Part shown: in pieces, positions 27,063-35,688 of the stretch
Position numbering within the stretch: the stretch's first letter is position 1
How the letters are laid out: each line of letters opens with the position of its first letter
From: Phycisphaera sp.
GTDB lineage: Bacteria; Planctomycetota; Phycisphaerae; Phycisphaerales; UBA1924
Assembly: GCA_020639255.1 (NCBI GenBank)
Contig: JACKGZ010000007.1
Coordinates: 124,001 to 188,000, forward strand
Reading direction: 5' to 3'
DNA length: 64,000 bases
The notes under the pieces: generated by a model
The model's input: the letters and a program-made list of their open reading frames with translations, nothing else
Database searches by the model: none
What the model was told of the DNA's origin: nothing
Translations under genes and position numbers: made by a program

Positions 27063-29303
27063 ATGAATCCGTTCCGCAAGGCCGGGCCCCGAGCCGAGAA
27101 GTCGACACCCAGATCGAAGCAGCCTCAGCCGCTCTTTGACGAGCTCGAGCAGCGTCTCTTGCTGTCGGTTTTCTTCGGCGAGGACTTCCCCGACCTCGCT
27201 GACATGGAGAACATGAACAACATCATCGTTCGTTTCAACATGAACGTGATGACCGATATGGGGCGGAGCTACTTCGATCTGGAGCTTTTCGTCTCGGAGG
27301 ACGACGACCCGGTCGGGACTGTTGCGAACTTTGTCGACTATGTGCAGCGTGGCCAGTACGACGGCATGTTCTTCCAGCGGCTGCAGAACCTGAACGCGAA
27401 CTCGGATGAGCCTCCGGAGATCCTCCAGGGCGGGCGCAACCGCATCGACGACGACTCGGGGACTGTCACCGTGATCGACGTCGGCGACGCGATCGACGAC
27501 GAGGTCGTGCGCGAGAACGACGCGCGCACGATCGCGATGGCCAAGACGAGTGCCCCAAACAGCGCGACGAGCCAGTTCTTCATCAACCTGACCGACAACG
27601 AGACCGAGCTCTCGCCCGACGTGCAGCCTAACGGCGGCTTCCCGGTCTTCGGTCGCGTGCTCGATGACGAGTCGTGGGATCTGCTCATGACGATCGCCTC
27701 GCTCGATGTCGAGGATCTTCAGACACGACTCATCGACCCGCAGTTTGGCGGCAACGCCTTCCCTTCGGTGCCCGTGACGGATGCGTTCGTCAACGACCCG
27801 ATGGTCCGGTTCACGGATGAGATGTTCGTGACGGTGCTCGACGCAGAGGTGATCAAGGCCGAGGGCGTGAACTCGTTCTTCGATCAGGCGGTGTACCTGC
27901 CCGAGGGGTATCGCAATTTCCGGTCGAACGAGATTCTGACGGTTGTCAACACGAACGACGAAGAGGCGGCGTACCAGGTTATCCTGCGCTACGCGACGAC
28001 CGAGGATCGGGATTACGTCATTGCCTCGGGTGTGCTCGATGCGGGCGAGCGTCGTGAGATCATCCTGAGCGGCATGGGCGCGACGGCAGAGGTCGTGGGC
28101 TTCATCCCCTACGCCATCGAGGTGCAAACCGCCAGTGAGGATGCGACGAGCCGCCCGGTCTCGGCAACGCTCCGCCGGAGCGATTTCGAGGGCGATTCGT
28201 CGATCACCGACACATTCGCCGGTGAGAACTTCTTCAACCCCGAGGCGATCGCAGAGGCCGACCGCTTCGACACGCTGACGACCTGGGTATTCGCCGACGG
28301 CGAACGATCGGAGAACGTCGACACGTACATCACCTGGATGAACCTGACCGCCGACGAGGGCGAGGTGATGATCGAGTTCTTCTTCGAGGACGGCAGCTCG
28401 ACCGAGCTCGTCAATGCGCGTGAGCTTGGCATGTACCGCCGCGGCGGTGTGAATGTGAAGGGCATCGGGACCAGCGTGCTGCCCGAGGGCGTCTTCAGCG
28501 CCCGTGTCACTTCGACCGTGCCGATCGTCGCGTCGATGACGATGTTCCGGACGGACGTAGAGCAGGGGCAGATTTCCGGTGCGGCGCTCTCGCTCGGTCA
28601 GGCGGGTGGCGGCGGCCCGATCGCCGGAATCGCCGACATTCGCAACCCCGACGGCAGCGATGGTCGGGTTGCGGTTGTCAATCTCGGCGCGACAGAGGCC
28701 GTGGTACGGTTCGATTTCATCGACGATTTCGGCACGATCCGTTCGAGCGTGTTCAACAGCGTGAACGCGGGCGCTCGCCGGACGTTCGATCTCTCGGCGA
28801 TGCCGGGCATGACGCTGCCGATGACGCAGATTTATTCGCTCCGGATCAGCGTGCAGGACGGCGGCCCGGATATCGCCGCTCAGTACACCACGGCCGGAGC
28901 GCTCGGCGAGGGTGAGGCGATCCTGGCGACGGGCGGCCGCACGCATGTTTTCGCCGACGCGATGTCGAGCGACGACAGCGGCTACGAGGAATCGATCAGC
29001 ATCTACAACCCGAACGATCTCTCGGCCAACTTCACGTTCCTGGTCCACTTCAGTGACGGCACGCGATTCAGCGTCATGCGCACGCTCGCGGCCGGGCGTC
29101 GGACCGACATCGATCTGTCGAACGACCTGACGTCAGACCTGACGGCGATCCGGAACAAGATCGACTCGGCCGATGAGTTTGCGAACTACAGCGTGACCGT
29201 GACTTCGACACGTCTAACCCTGGCCTCGATCACGCGCATCGACGGCGGGTTCCTGACCACCGCGACCGGCACGGTGCTTGCCGGGCTGGCGGCGATCGGC
29301 TGA
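27063..29303 (+). CDS. Secreted cyclophilin-type peptidyl-prolyl isomerase with large C-terminal region
   Basis: A 746-residue protein. Residues 22-36 (PLFDELEQRLLLSV) match the planctomycete LEPRxLLS-type segment found at the N termini of surface proteins. Residues about 50-230 form a cyclophilin domain, with NFVDYVQRGQYDGMFFQRL, SQFFINL and GFPVFGRV. The last 450 residues are beta-rich repeats with recurring themes (VNTNDEEAAYQVILRYAT, WMNLTADEGEVMIEFFFEDGS, NLGATEAVVRFDFIDDFG, YNPNDLSANFTFLVHFSDG), possibly Ig-like adhesion modules. The cyclophilin active-site Arg/Phe region is altered by acidic inserts, so isomerase activity is uncertain. Confidence 0.85.
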   Translation: MNPFRKAGPRAEKSTPRSKQPQPLFDELEQRLLLSVFFGEDFPDLADMENMNNIIVRFNMNVMTDMGRSYFDLELFVSEDDDPVGTVANFVDYVQRGQYDGMFFQRLQNLNANSDEPPEILQGGRNRIDDDSGTVTVIDVGDAIDDEVVRENDARTIAMAKTSAPNSATSQFFINLTDNETELSPDVQPNGGFPVFGRVLDDESWDLLMTIASLDVEDLQTRLIDPQFGGNAFPSVPVTDAFVNDPMVRFTDEMFVTVLDAEVIKAEGVNSFFDQAVYLPEGYRNFRSNEILTVVNTNDEEAAYQVILRYATTEDRDYVIASGVLDAGERREIILSGMGATAEVVGFIPYAIEVQTASEDATSRPVSATLRRSDFEGDSSITDTFAGENFFNPEAIAEADRFDTLTTWVFADGERSENVDTYITWMNLTADEGEVMIEFFFEDGSSTELVNARELGMYRRGGVNVKGIGTSVLPEGVFSARVTSTVPIVASMTMFRTDVEQGQISGAALSLGQAGGGGPIAGIADIRNPDGSDGRVAVVNLGATEAVVRFDFIDDFGTIRSSVFNSVNAGARRTFDLSAMPGMTLPMTQIYSLRISVQDGGPDIAAQYTTAGALGEGEAILATGGRTHVFADAMSSDDSGYEESISIYNPNDLSANFTFLVHFSDGTRFSVMRTLAAGRRTDIDLSNDLTSDLTAIRNKIDSADEFANYSVTVTSTRLTLASITRIDGGFLTTATGTVLAGLAAIG

Positions 29304-29340
29304 TGGGATCTGTTTCGCGGGTCGGTGCCGGAGTTCGGCG

Positions 29341-31197
29341 ATGAATACGTATTGGCATTACGCCAAAGAGATGCTGGTCGACCGCTGGCTTCTGATCGCG
29401 GCGCTCTCTCTCTCACTGGTCGCCAGCGCAGGCCTCGGAGTGGGGCTGGCCGGTGTGGCTCCGATCCTGGAGACGATGCTCCCGCGAACCGAGAACGGCG
29501 TCGTGACCAGCCCGCAGAGTCTGCGTGAGCGGGCCGAGATTCTCAACGAGCGAGCTGATGCATGGATTGTCCCTGTACAGATACCGCAGGGCGTGATCAA
29601 CACCCTTCCGACCGATCCGTTCAAGGGTGTCCTGGTGATCATGGGTGCGCTCGGGGTGCTCACGGTGATTTCCTCGGCGGCGACGTTCGGCCACCAATAC
29701 ATGGCGCTGACGGCGGTCTATCGCGCGTCGCAACGCATCCGTGATCGGGCATTCGCACACGTCTTAAACCTGCCGTTGCGTGTGGTCGTCATGGGCGACT
29801 CCGCGGACATTTCTCGGCGGGTGGTCGACGAAACCGAGCGGCTGGCCGAGGGCTTTACGGCTCTGGTTTCGCGAGCCGCGTCGCAGATCGGAAAGGGCGC
29901 GGCTTCGCTTCTCGTCGCGATTTACTTCGACTGGCGCATCACCTTTGTCTCGCTCGTCATCGGGCCGGTCCTATGGATTGTGATTCGCACACTCAGCCGG
30001 AGAGTCCGCAAGGCGCGCAAGCGTGCGTTCCGTGGGCAGGCGCAGCTGCTCTCTCGCACGGGCAACGCGCTGCGTGGCATGCGCGTCGTGAAGGTCCAGA
30101 CCGCCGAGGGCTACGAGCGGGATCTCTTCGCGGAGACCAACGAGGGCGTGATCCAGCAGATGTTCCGGGCTCGCACGGCACGCGCCCTGACGGCGCCGGT
30201 TTCGGAACTCGTTTCGTTCTTTGTGGTCGGTGCGCTCGCAGCGTTGGCGGCCAAGGGCATCATCGAGCAGCAGATCGACCCGACCCGATTCCTCCTCGTC
30301 CTGGTCTGCCTCGGTCTGGCCGGCGCATCGCTCCGCCCGCTGACCGGGATCACCAACGAGATCCAGGCGGCTGCGGCTGCGTCGGAACGTCTCGCCGAGC
30401 TCATGGCGATCGAGGAAGAACCGGGCCTCGACCTGAGGCTTCCAGAGTTGCCCAGGCATCGCTCGAGCGTTGCTTTCGAGAACATCACGTTCAGTTATGA
30501 CGGCGCCGAGCGACCGGCACTGATCGACTTCTCGCTCGAGATCGCGCACGGCGAGCGTGTTGCGTTTGTCGGGCCTAATGGCTCGGGCAAAACGACGGTT
30601 CTCTCGCTCGTCCCGAGGCTCTTTGCGCCGACCGCGGGCCGTGTGCTCATCGACGGGCAGGACATCGCCGAGTTCAACGTGACAAGCCTGCGCAAACAGA
30701 TCGGCGCGGTGACGCAGGAGACCGTGATCTTCCCGGGCACGATCCGGTCGAACATCGCGTACGGCAACGATCAGCACGACGAGGCCGCGATCCGGTTCGC
30801 CATCGAGCGGGCGCACGCGGACGAGTTCATCGATCGGTTCGAGCAAGGGCTCGGGACCGTCGTCGGCGAGCAGGGTCTGACGCTCTCGGGCGGCCAGCGC
30901 CAGCGGCTGTCGATCGCGAGGGTGATCCTGCGCGACCCGGCGATCCTGATTCTCGACGAGGCGACGAGCATGATCGACGCCGACTCGGAGGCGAAGATCG
31001 CCGACGCGCTCAACGAATTCTCGGCGGGTCGCACGACGCTCATTGTCGCGCACAGGCTGAGCACGGTTGTCAACGCCGACCGTATTGTCGTGCTCGATGC
31101 CGGACGCATTGTCGATCAGGGAACACACGGCGAGCTGCTCGCCCGGTGCGATATCTACCGCACGCTCGCCCGCACTCAGCTCGTGGGATCGGGCTGA
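29341..31197 (+). CDS. MsbA-like ABC exporter (permease-ATPase fusion)
   Basis: A 618-residue half transporter. The N-terminal membrane domain has about six helices and an unusually long first periplasmic loop containing the GVVTSPQSLRERAEILNER region. The C-terminal ATPase has Walker A GPNGSGKT, Q-loop VTQET, signature LSGGQRQRL, Walker B ILILDEATSMID and switch His in IVAHRL. It probably works as a homodimer exporting lipid, lipopolysaccharide precursors or peptide. The start is placed at 29341, 37 bp after the cyclophilin gene. Confidence 0.92.
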   Translation: MNTYWHYAKEMLVDRWLLIAALSLSLVASAGLGVGLAGVAPILETMLPRTENGVVTSPQSLRERAEILNERADAWIVPVQIPQGVINTLPTDPFKGVLVIMGALGVLTVISSAATFGHQYMALTAVYRASQRIRDRAFAHVLNLPLRVVVMGDSADISRRVVDETERLAEGFTALVSRAASQIGKGAASLLVAIYFDWRITFVSLVIGPVLWIVIRTLSRRVRKARKRAFRGQAQLLSRTGNALRGMRVVKVQTAEGYERDLFAETNEGVIQQMFRARTARALTAPVSELVSFFVVGALAALAAKGIIEQQIDPTRFLLVLVCLGLAGASLRPLTGITNEIQAAAAASERLAELMAIEEEPGLDLRLPELPRHRSSVAFENITFSYDGAERPALIDFSLEIAHGERVAFVGPNGSGKTTVLSLVPRLFAPTAGRVLIDGQDIAEFNVTSLRKQIGAVTQETVIFPGTIRSNIAYGNDQHDEAAIRFAIERAHADEFIDRFEQGLGTVVGEQGLTLSGGQRQRLSIARVILRDPAILILDEATSMIDADSEAKIADALNEFSAGRTTLIVAHRLSTVVNADRIVVLDAGRIVDQGTHGELLARCDIYRTLARTQLVGSG

Positions 31198-31221
31198 GCA
31201 CTCACACATCGGAGACCAGGG

Positions 31222-31497
31222 ATGGCCAAGGGTCAGGAATACTCCAGCTACCAGCGCAAAGTCATCAACCGCTACTACGACAACATCGACACCATCACGC
31301 TGACGAAGCTGCAGGAGCTGGTGTCCGACCTGTACCTCGCCGAGGGCAAGAAGGCGGAGAGTCTGTGGAAGAAGGCCGAGGGTCTGCTCGCCAAGACGGA
31401 CGCACGCGGATCGGATGTGCGCACGGCGATCGAGAAGCGCGACGTCAAAAAGTTCGCCGAGATCGTGAGCGGCGCCAATTTCAAAGGCAGGAAGTAG
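31222..31497 (+). CDS. Small helical protein of unknown function
   Basis: The 91-residue, Lys/Ala/Glu-rich protein is predicted to be mostly alpha-helical (YYDNIDTITLTKLQELVSDLYLAEGKKAESLWKKAEGLL). Its start follows GAGACCAGGG, 24 bp after the ABC exporter stop, so it is probably cotranscribed. It has no signal peptide or membrane helix. Confidence 0.8.
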   Translation: MAKGQEYSSYQRKVINRYYDNIDTITLTKLQELVSDLYLAEGKKAESLWKKAEGLLAKTDARGSDVRTAIEKRDVKKFAEIVSGANFKGRK

Positions 31498-31500
31498 CGG

Positions 31501-32217
31501 TTATTCGCCCAGCATCTCGGCGACAATCGGGATGAGCTGCGCTGTGGGTGGGATCGTGCGCTCGGAATCGCCGAAGGCAACGAGTTCGTCGGCGGGCACC
31601 CATCGCGTCTCGGCGTATTCCCAGTTGCTGGTGCTGGCGATCAGTTCGTGCACGCGGCGTTGCAAGTCGAGTCGGACGACGATGTCGGTGCTCATGGCGA
31701 TCGGATCGTCGATGAGGCCGAGGATGTCATGCGAGGTGAACACTCCGGTGATGCCGACCTCGTCGCGGCACTCGACCTGAAGCTGACGGATCACCGCGAA
31801 CTCGTCGAGCGCCGTGACGTGCGCCGGAGGCGGGTCGATCCCCCCCGAGGGGCCGAGCTCCCAGAGCGAGCCGTAGATCCGCGTGTCGTCCGAGCGTTTG
31901 CCGAAGAAAACATGTGGCTTGCCTGCGGTATCTCGCGCGATCAAAATGCCCGTGACAGAGAGTTGCATGACGGGCGGCTGGATCAGTCCTTTGGATTCCG
32001 CCTGCACCACCAGGCGCTTGTAGGAATCGCGCCTGGCGCGGATCAGGCCTTTGTCCTCGCCGACGAAGGCAAGGATGGGCCCGTCGAAGAGACGAGGTTT
32101 CTCGGCGCAGATCTCGTCCCAGCGGTCATCAACCTCGATGGGCAGATCGATGAAAGCGCGCGGCGCCACATCGATGCGCACGCTGCTCATCGGCTTGAAC
32201 ATCCCCAGCGGCTTCAT
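31501..32217 (-). CDS. NUDIX-like hydrolase family protein
   Basis: A 238-residue protein. The C-terminal 150 residues resemble a NUDIX fold (VTGILIARDTAGKPHVFFGKRSDD; SLWELGPSGGID; LQVECRDEVGI). The strict NUDIX box GxxxxxEx7REUxEExGU is not clear, because the Glu residues are spread over a longer insert, so catalytic activity is doubtful. The chosen start overlaps the ybaB stop by 4 nt (ATGA), placing it in the dnaX-ybaB operon. Confidence 0.65.
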   Translation of the reverse strand: MKPLGMFKPMSSVRIDVAPRAFIDLPIEVDDRWDEICAEKPRLFDGPILAFVGEDKGLIRARRDSYKRLVVQAESKGLIQPPVMQLSVTGILIARDTAGKPHVFFGKRSDDTRIYGSLWELGPSGGIDPPPAHVTALDEFAVIRQLQVECRDEVGITGVFTSHDILGLIDDPIAMSTDIVVRLDLQRRVHELIASTSNWEYAETRWVPADELVAFGDSERTIPPTAQLIPIVAEMLGE

Positions 32218-32603
32218 CCCAGGAGCTTGCCGATCGGCCCGAGCCCGCCGCCACCGGCGGGGATCAGGTCTTCGAGGCCCAGGCGTTTGACCTCGGCTTC
32301 GACCAACTCGCGGATACGGTTCTGGCACTTCTCGAGCGCATCGTTGGTGGCCTCGGTGATCAGCCGCTGCGCTTGTACACGCGAGTCTTCGGACGCTCCG
32401 AGCCCGGCGCAGACCGCCGGGTCGAGCTCGACCTTCTCAACGCGCTGCTTGCCCGAGACGACGACCCGGCACGCACCGCCGCCCGCGTTGCCCTCGATGC
32501 GCAGCTCGGCGACTCGTTTTGCGAGCTCCTCGGCCGCCGCCTTGATCTCGTCCTTGCGGCCCATCAGTGACGCGATCGCGCCCATGTTCTTCAGTCCGAA
32601 CAT
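32214..32603 (-). CDS. ybaB: YbaB/EbfC nucleoid-associated protein
   Basis: A 129-residue homologue of YbaB/EbfC, a dimeric DNA-binding protein commonly encoded after dnaX. It starts MFGLKNMGAIASLMGRKDEIKAAAEEL and ends GGLGPIGKLLG. The ATG shares one base with the stop of the -1 dnaX reading frame (TGATG), so translation of this gene depends naturally on ribosomes finishing the tau product. Confidence 0.9.
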   Translation of the reverse strand: MFGLKNMGAIASLMGRKDEIKAAAEELAKRVAELRIEGNAGGGACRVVVSGKQRVEKVELDPAVCAGLGASEDSRVQAQRLITEATNDALEKCQNRIRELVEAEVKRLGLEDLIPAGGGGLGPIGKLLG

Positions 32604-34206
32604 CAGCTGGTTTCCTCTCCGGTTGGTCTCGCCAGCGGCTTCACTTCCACGATCCTTCCCTTGAACACCTCGATCGCGTGGCGGATGACCGGGTCGTCGA
32701 TCTCGATCTCGCCCGAGGAATGCACGACGGGGTCATCGGTCCCGCTTCGTTCTGGCTTCACCGTCGCCTCGGCGAGTCGGCACTCGATGCGCGTGCTCGC
32801 CAGACTCGACATCAGCTGAGCGAGCTCGGGCAGCTTGTTCTCGGCTGTCCCCCGGATGCGCTCGTCGCAGGCGAGCGTAACGACTCCGGCTGTATACGAT
32901 ACGATCGACATATCCGCGAGCATCGCGCGCACCATCATGGGCGCGTTTGCCCGCAGCTTCTCCCATAGTTCGGCGCCGGTTGTACCCGGACCGGGAGTCG
33001 GCTTCGGAGTCGTCGGAGTTGCGTCGGTCGGCGTCGGGGTCGGTTCGGCTCTTTGACGGGCCGGCGGTGTCCCCGGCGCCGTCAGCCTTTTCCCGCGCCG
33101 GCTCCCTCGAGCTGACGCACCAGTGTCGTCACATCCGCCAGCTTCTCGGTCATCGCCAGGCGCACGACGAGCGCATCCAGCAACGCCCGCGGGTTCGGGC
33201 TCGAACGTGTCGCGCGCTGGACGCTCTCGCACAGCGCGATCATGTGGACGAGCCCGGCAGCGTCGAATCGCTGGGCGCGTTCGATCTCTTCCTTGCGGGT
33301 GTCACCCGTGAGCTCGACGAGCGAGGTCTCCGGGCCGCAGGCGCACAGGACCATCAGGTCGCGCAGGCGTTCGATGAGCGTTTCGAGGAGCTGATCGGGC
33401 CCGGTGCCCGTTGCCAGCAGCTCGGCTGCCGAGTCGAGGGCGGGCTTGGGCTCGCCGTCGGCGAATGCGTTGATCAGGCGTCCGACGAGCTCGCGCGGCG
33501 CTAGGCCCATGAGTCCCTCGAGCAGTTCCACGGTGAGCGACTTCTCGCCCGAGGCCATGAGGCGGTCCATGATCGAGAGCGCATCGCGCATCGAACCGTT
33601 GCCCAGGCGTGCGACCATCGAGAGCAGCTCGGGCTCGGCCTTGAGCTTCTCGTTCTTGACGACGTACGCCAGGCGGTCGGCGATAACGGACATCGGGATC
33701 GCACGGAAGTCAAAGCGTTGGCAGCGGCTCTGGATGGTGGGGGGAACCTTCTGCGCCTCGGTGGTGCAGAGGATGAACTTGACGTGCTCGGGCGGCTCCT
33801 CCATGGTCTTGAGCAGCGCGTTGAAGGCTGCGGTCGAGAGCATGTGGACCTCGTCGATGATGTAGATCTTGTATGGGCCGCGCATCGGGCGGTAGACGCT
33901 GCCGGCGATGAGTTCGCGGGCGTCGTCGACGGAGTTGTTGGATGCGCCGTCGATCTCGATGACGTCGGTGTCCTGCCCGGTCATGATGGCCTGATCGACC
34001 TCGGCTGAGCCACTGGAGTTCAGCGCTTTGGCGAAGACGCGGGCCATGGTGGTCTTGCCGACGCCCCGTGTGCCTGTGAAGAGGTAGGCGTGTGCGACAC
34101 GGTCGGCCTCGATGGCGGCCTTGAGCGTCCTGGCGACGGGCTCCTGGCCGACGATGTCGTCGAAGCCGGTCGAGCGGTACCTGCGGGCGAGTGCGGTGTA
34201 TGACAT
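32603..34206 (-). CDS. dnaX: DNA polymerase III subunit tau (-1 frameshift product)
   Basis: The full clamp-loader tau product is 534 residues if ribosomes slip -1 at 33088-33094. It consists of 373 codons of the gamma frame followed by 161 residues of the -1 frame, with a Pro/Thr-rich linker (PTPTPTDATPTTPKPTPG). The C-terminal domain (LWEKLRANAPMMVRAMLADM and following) looks like the Thermus-type tau C terminus that contacts the polymerase. The downstream ybaB start sits on the tau stop (TGATG), which also argues that tau is made. Confidence 0.8.
33055..33107 (-). promoter_or_regulatory. Programmed -1 frameshift signal in dnaX
   Basis: Reading the minus strand: AGGGAG (33107-33102), a 7-nt gap, slippery G GGA AAA (33094-33088), GGC, and the zero-frame stop TGA (33084-33082). 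A hairpin with arms GACGG-c-GCCGG and CCGGC-CCGTC (33083-33055) has an 8-nt loop. In E. coli dnaX an SD-like AGGGAG also precedes the slippery site by the same 7 nt, with a stop and stem-loop just after. The -1 frame is open to the tau stop at 32603. Confidence 0.75.
33082..34206 (-). CDS. dnaX: DNA polymerase III subunit gamma (zero-frame dnaX product)
   Basis: The 374-residue AAA+ clamp-loader ATPase. Walker A is GTRGVGKTT (residues 45-53), DEVH-like Walker B is at 118-121, sensor 1 is in ILCTTEAQKVPP and the SRC arginine finger is in IQSRCQRFDFR. The zero frame ends GAGAGKG then TGA at 33082-33084. The zinc-binding Cys module that DnaX proteins normally have after Walker A is absent. KALNSSGSAEVDQ leads directly to DVIEIDGASN with no Cys. 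Start MSYTALARRYR is the usual DnaX N terminus. Confidence 0.93.
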   Translation of the reverse strand: MSYTALARRYRSTGFDDIVGQEPVARTLKAAIEADRVAHAYLFTGTRGVGKTTMARVFAKALNSSGSAEVDQAIMTGQDTDVIEIDGASNNSVDDARELIAGSVYRPMRGPYKIYIIDEVHMLSTAAFNALLKTMEEPPEHVKFILCTTEAQKVPPTIQSRCQRFDFRAIPMSVIADRLAYVVKNEKLKAEPELLSMVARLGNGSMRDALSIMDRLMASGEKSLTVELLEGLMGLAPRELVGRLINAFADGEPKPALDSAAELLATGTGPDQLLETLIERLRDLMVLCACGPETSLVELTGDTRKEEIERAQRFDAAGLVHMIALCESVQRATRSSPNPRALLDALVVRLAMTEKLADVTTLVRQLEGAGAGKG

Positions 34207-34403
34207 GCCCCGATTGTAGTGCCCCGGTTCCCCCGGCTCGGTGGTCCGGTTCGGGGACCGGATCTCGGGAATCAGCCCGGATTCACGGCCCACCCTCGTT
34301 GGCAGTGAGACGGCTTCGGTTGGTCGGCTGCTCATTTCGGCGCGAGCCGATTCGGCGGTGTCTCCCACACCGGGTGAGAGCCTTAGAACCCGGGGAGAAC
34401 GCG

Positions 34404-34868
34404 ATGAAGCTTTCCATGATCCTGCTCACTTGCCCGTTTCTCTTGGGGTGCGCGACACGCACGCCTGTCGGATCCGAATATGTTGGTACGTGGCAGTACG
34501 ACAGGGTGTCGCTGCGTGAGCGGGCGCTCGCCAGCGCAATCGACTCGGTCAGCGGGGGCGAGCCGGAATCGCTCAGCGCCGAGGAATTCGAGGAGGTGCG
34601 GGCGTGGGTGTACGAGAACCACGCCGGCTGGGACAAGTCGATCGAGATCAAGCCCGACGGTACCTATGTGTGGACCTCGTGCGTCGGCGAGTCCACGCCC
34701 GAGATCATGCGCGGCACGTGGCGCAGCGAGCGCGGCGATGTCACTCTGTACACCGATGACGGGAGCAAGATCGCAATAGCCGTTCTTGCGGACGGAATGC
34801 TTCGGTTGACACCGACCGACGCCGGCGAGATCGGCGTGTACATGGCGATGAATCCCGTCGACGAGTAG
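34404..34868 (+). CDS. Small lipoprotein with WxF/WxY repeat-like domain, copy 1
   Basis: A 154-residue protein with a lipobox (LLGC, Cys16) and a mature domain starting VGTWQYDRVSLRERAL. The start 34404 follows a GGGGAGAAC site. The fold seems small and beta-rich, ending TWRSERGDVTLYTDDGSKIAIAVLADGML, a lipocalin-like pattern often seen in lipoproteins. It is related to the next gene. Function unknown. Confidence 0.7.
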   Translation: MKLSMILLTCPFLLGCATRTPVGSEYVGTWQYDRVSLRERALASAIDSVSGGEPESLSAEEFEEVRAWVYENHAGWDKSIEIKPDGTYVWTSCVGESTPEIMRGTWRSERGDVTLYTDDGSKIAIAVLADGMLRLTPTDAGEIGVYMAMNPVDE

Positions 34869-34944
34869 CTCTTCTTGATTCGCCGTGTATTCACGATCCG
34901 TGCGATCGTGTATGATGACGCTTCACAGAAATGGAGCATCACAA

Positions 34945-35445
34945 ATGAAACATCTGATCGTATATCCGGCGGCTGTGTCCCTTGTTCTTGGTCTCGCGGC
35001 CTGCGGGGGCGGAGACGCGGATTCGGAAGCAGGCTCGACGAAAGCCGTAGCGAAAGTCTCGGTGTCTGATTTCGTCGGAGTGTGGCACTTCGACAAGGAG
35101 GCGATGCGCGAGCCGGCCGTCAATTCAATGCTGGCCGAGCTGCCAGCCGGTGCGACCGATGCGCAGAAGGAACAGATGCGCACGATGGCCGACAGCATGC
35201 TCTCGAGCATGGTCATGGATCTCACGATCAACGAGGACAAGACCTACAGCGTGCTCATGCGTGTGCCAGGCAGGTCCGACGAGATATCGAAGGGCTCATG
35301 GACGCTTGCCGACGGCGTGATCTCGATGGTGGAGGACGGCGAAGATGCCTCCAAAGTCGCGATGGGCCACCTCGACAACGGTAAGTTGCTTGTGGATCCG
35401 CCTGCGGGGGAAAGCGAACTCGGGCAGATCGTCATGACCCGGTAA
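34945..35445 (+). CDS. Small lipoprotein related to the previous one, copy 2
   Basis: A 166-residue lipoprotein (lipobox GLAAC). It has the same order of features as the gene at 34404: DFVGVWHFDKEAMREPAVNS matches VGTWQYDRVSLRERALAS, and NEDKTYSVLM and KGSWTLADGVISMVEDG match the corresponding strands. A middle segment is helical and Met-rich. AGGAGCATCACAA-like sequence precedes the ATG. Confidence 0.72.
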   Translation: MKHLIVYPAAVSLVLGLAACGGGDADSEAGSTKAVAKVSVSDFVGVWHFDKEAMREPAVNSMLAELPAGATDAQKEQMRTMADSMLSSMVMDLTINEDKTYSVLMRVPGRSDEISKGSWTLADGVISMVEDGEDASKVAMGHLDNGKLLVDPPAGESELGQIVMTR

Positions 35446-35484
35446 ACCGAACGACCAATAACGTGTAGAGAGAAAGCGCCATCA

Positions 35485-35618
35485 CTCTGTCGATCCCGTC
35501 GGCGGCCAGGACACCGCTGCCCCGGTTGACGCCGCTTATGGCTGCTGCGGTCAAGCCCTGACCAGGTTCACGGGCCCCCCGTGCACCGGGCCCGACCGCC
35601 GACGGGACCGACAGGGGC
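35485..35618 (-). ncRNA. ffs: Signal recognition particle RNA (4.5S-type)
   Basis: On the minus strand the core GUGAACCUGGUCAGG and GCAGCAGCCAUAAG (35571-35535) matches the conserved helix 8 of bacterial SRP RNA. The ends pair strongly: CUGUCGGUCCCGUCGGCGG (5', from 35614) with CCGCCGACGGGAUCGACAG (3', to 35487), only one mismatch. The length of about 130 nt fits a small bacterial SRP RNA without the Alu domain. The apical loop is unusual: the canonical GGAA tetraloop is replaced by a UUGACC-type loop. Exact ends are estimates. A TAGGAT near 35625 could be its -10 box. Confidence 0.8.
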
Positions 35619-35688
35619 CATCCTAGGCATCCCGGAATCCGCGTTGGGGACGGATCCCCGGATCGTCCCCGCCCGTAGACTCTCGGTG

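Noticed and set aside
26961..29048. Long minus-strand ORF of 695 codons
   Set aside because: It is antisense to the cyclophilin gene and partly covers the glycosyltransferase start. It has no recognisable motifs.
32603..33232. An independent gene for a 209-residue protein in this region
   Set aside because: It has no plausible own start and its downstream part is the dnaX tau C terminus. It is read as the -1 extension of dnaX.
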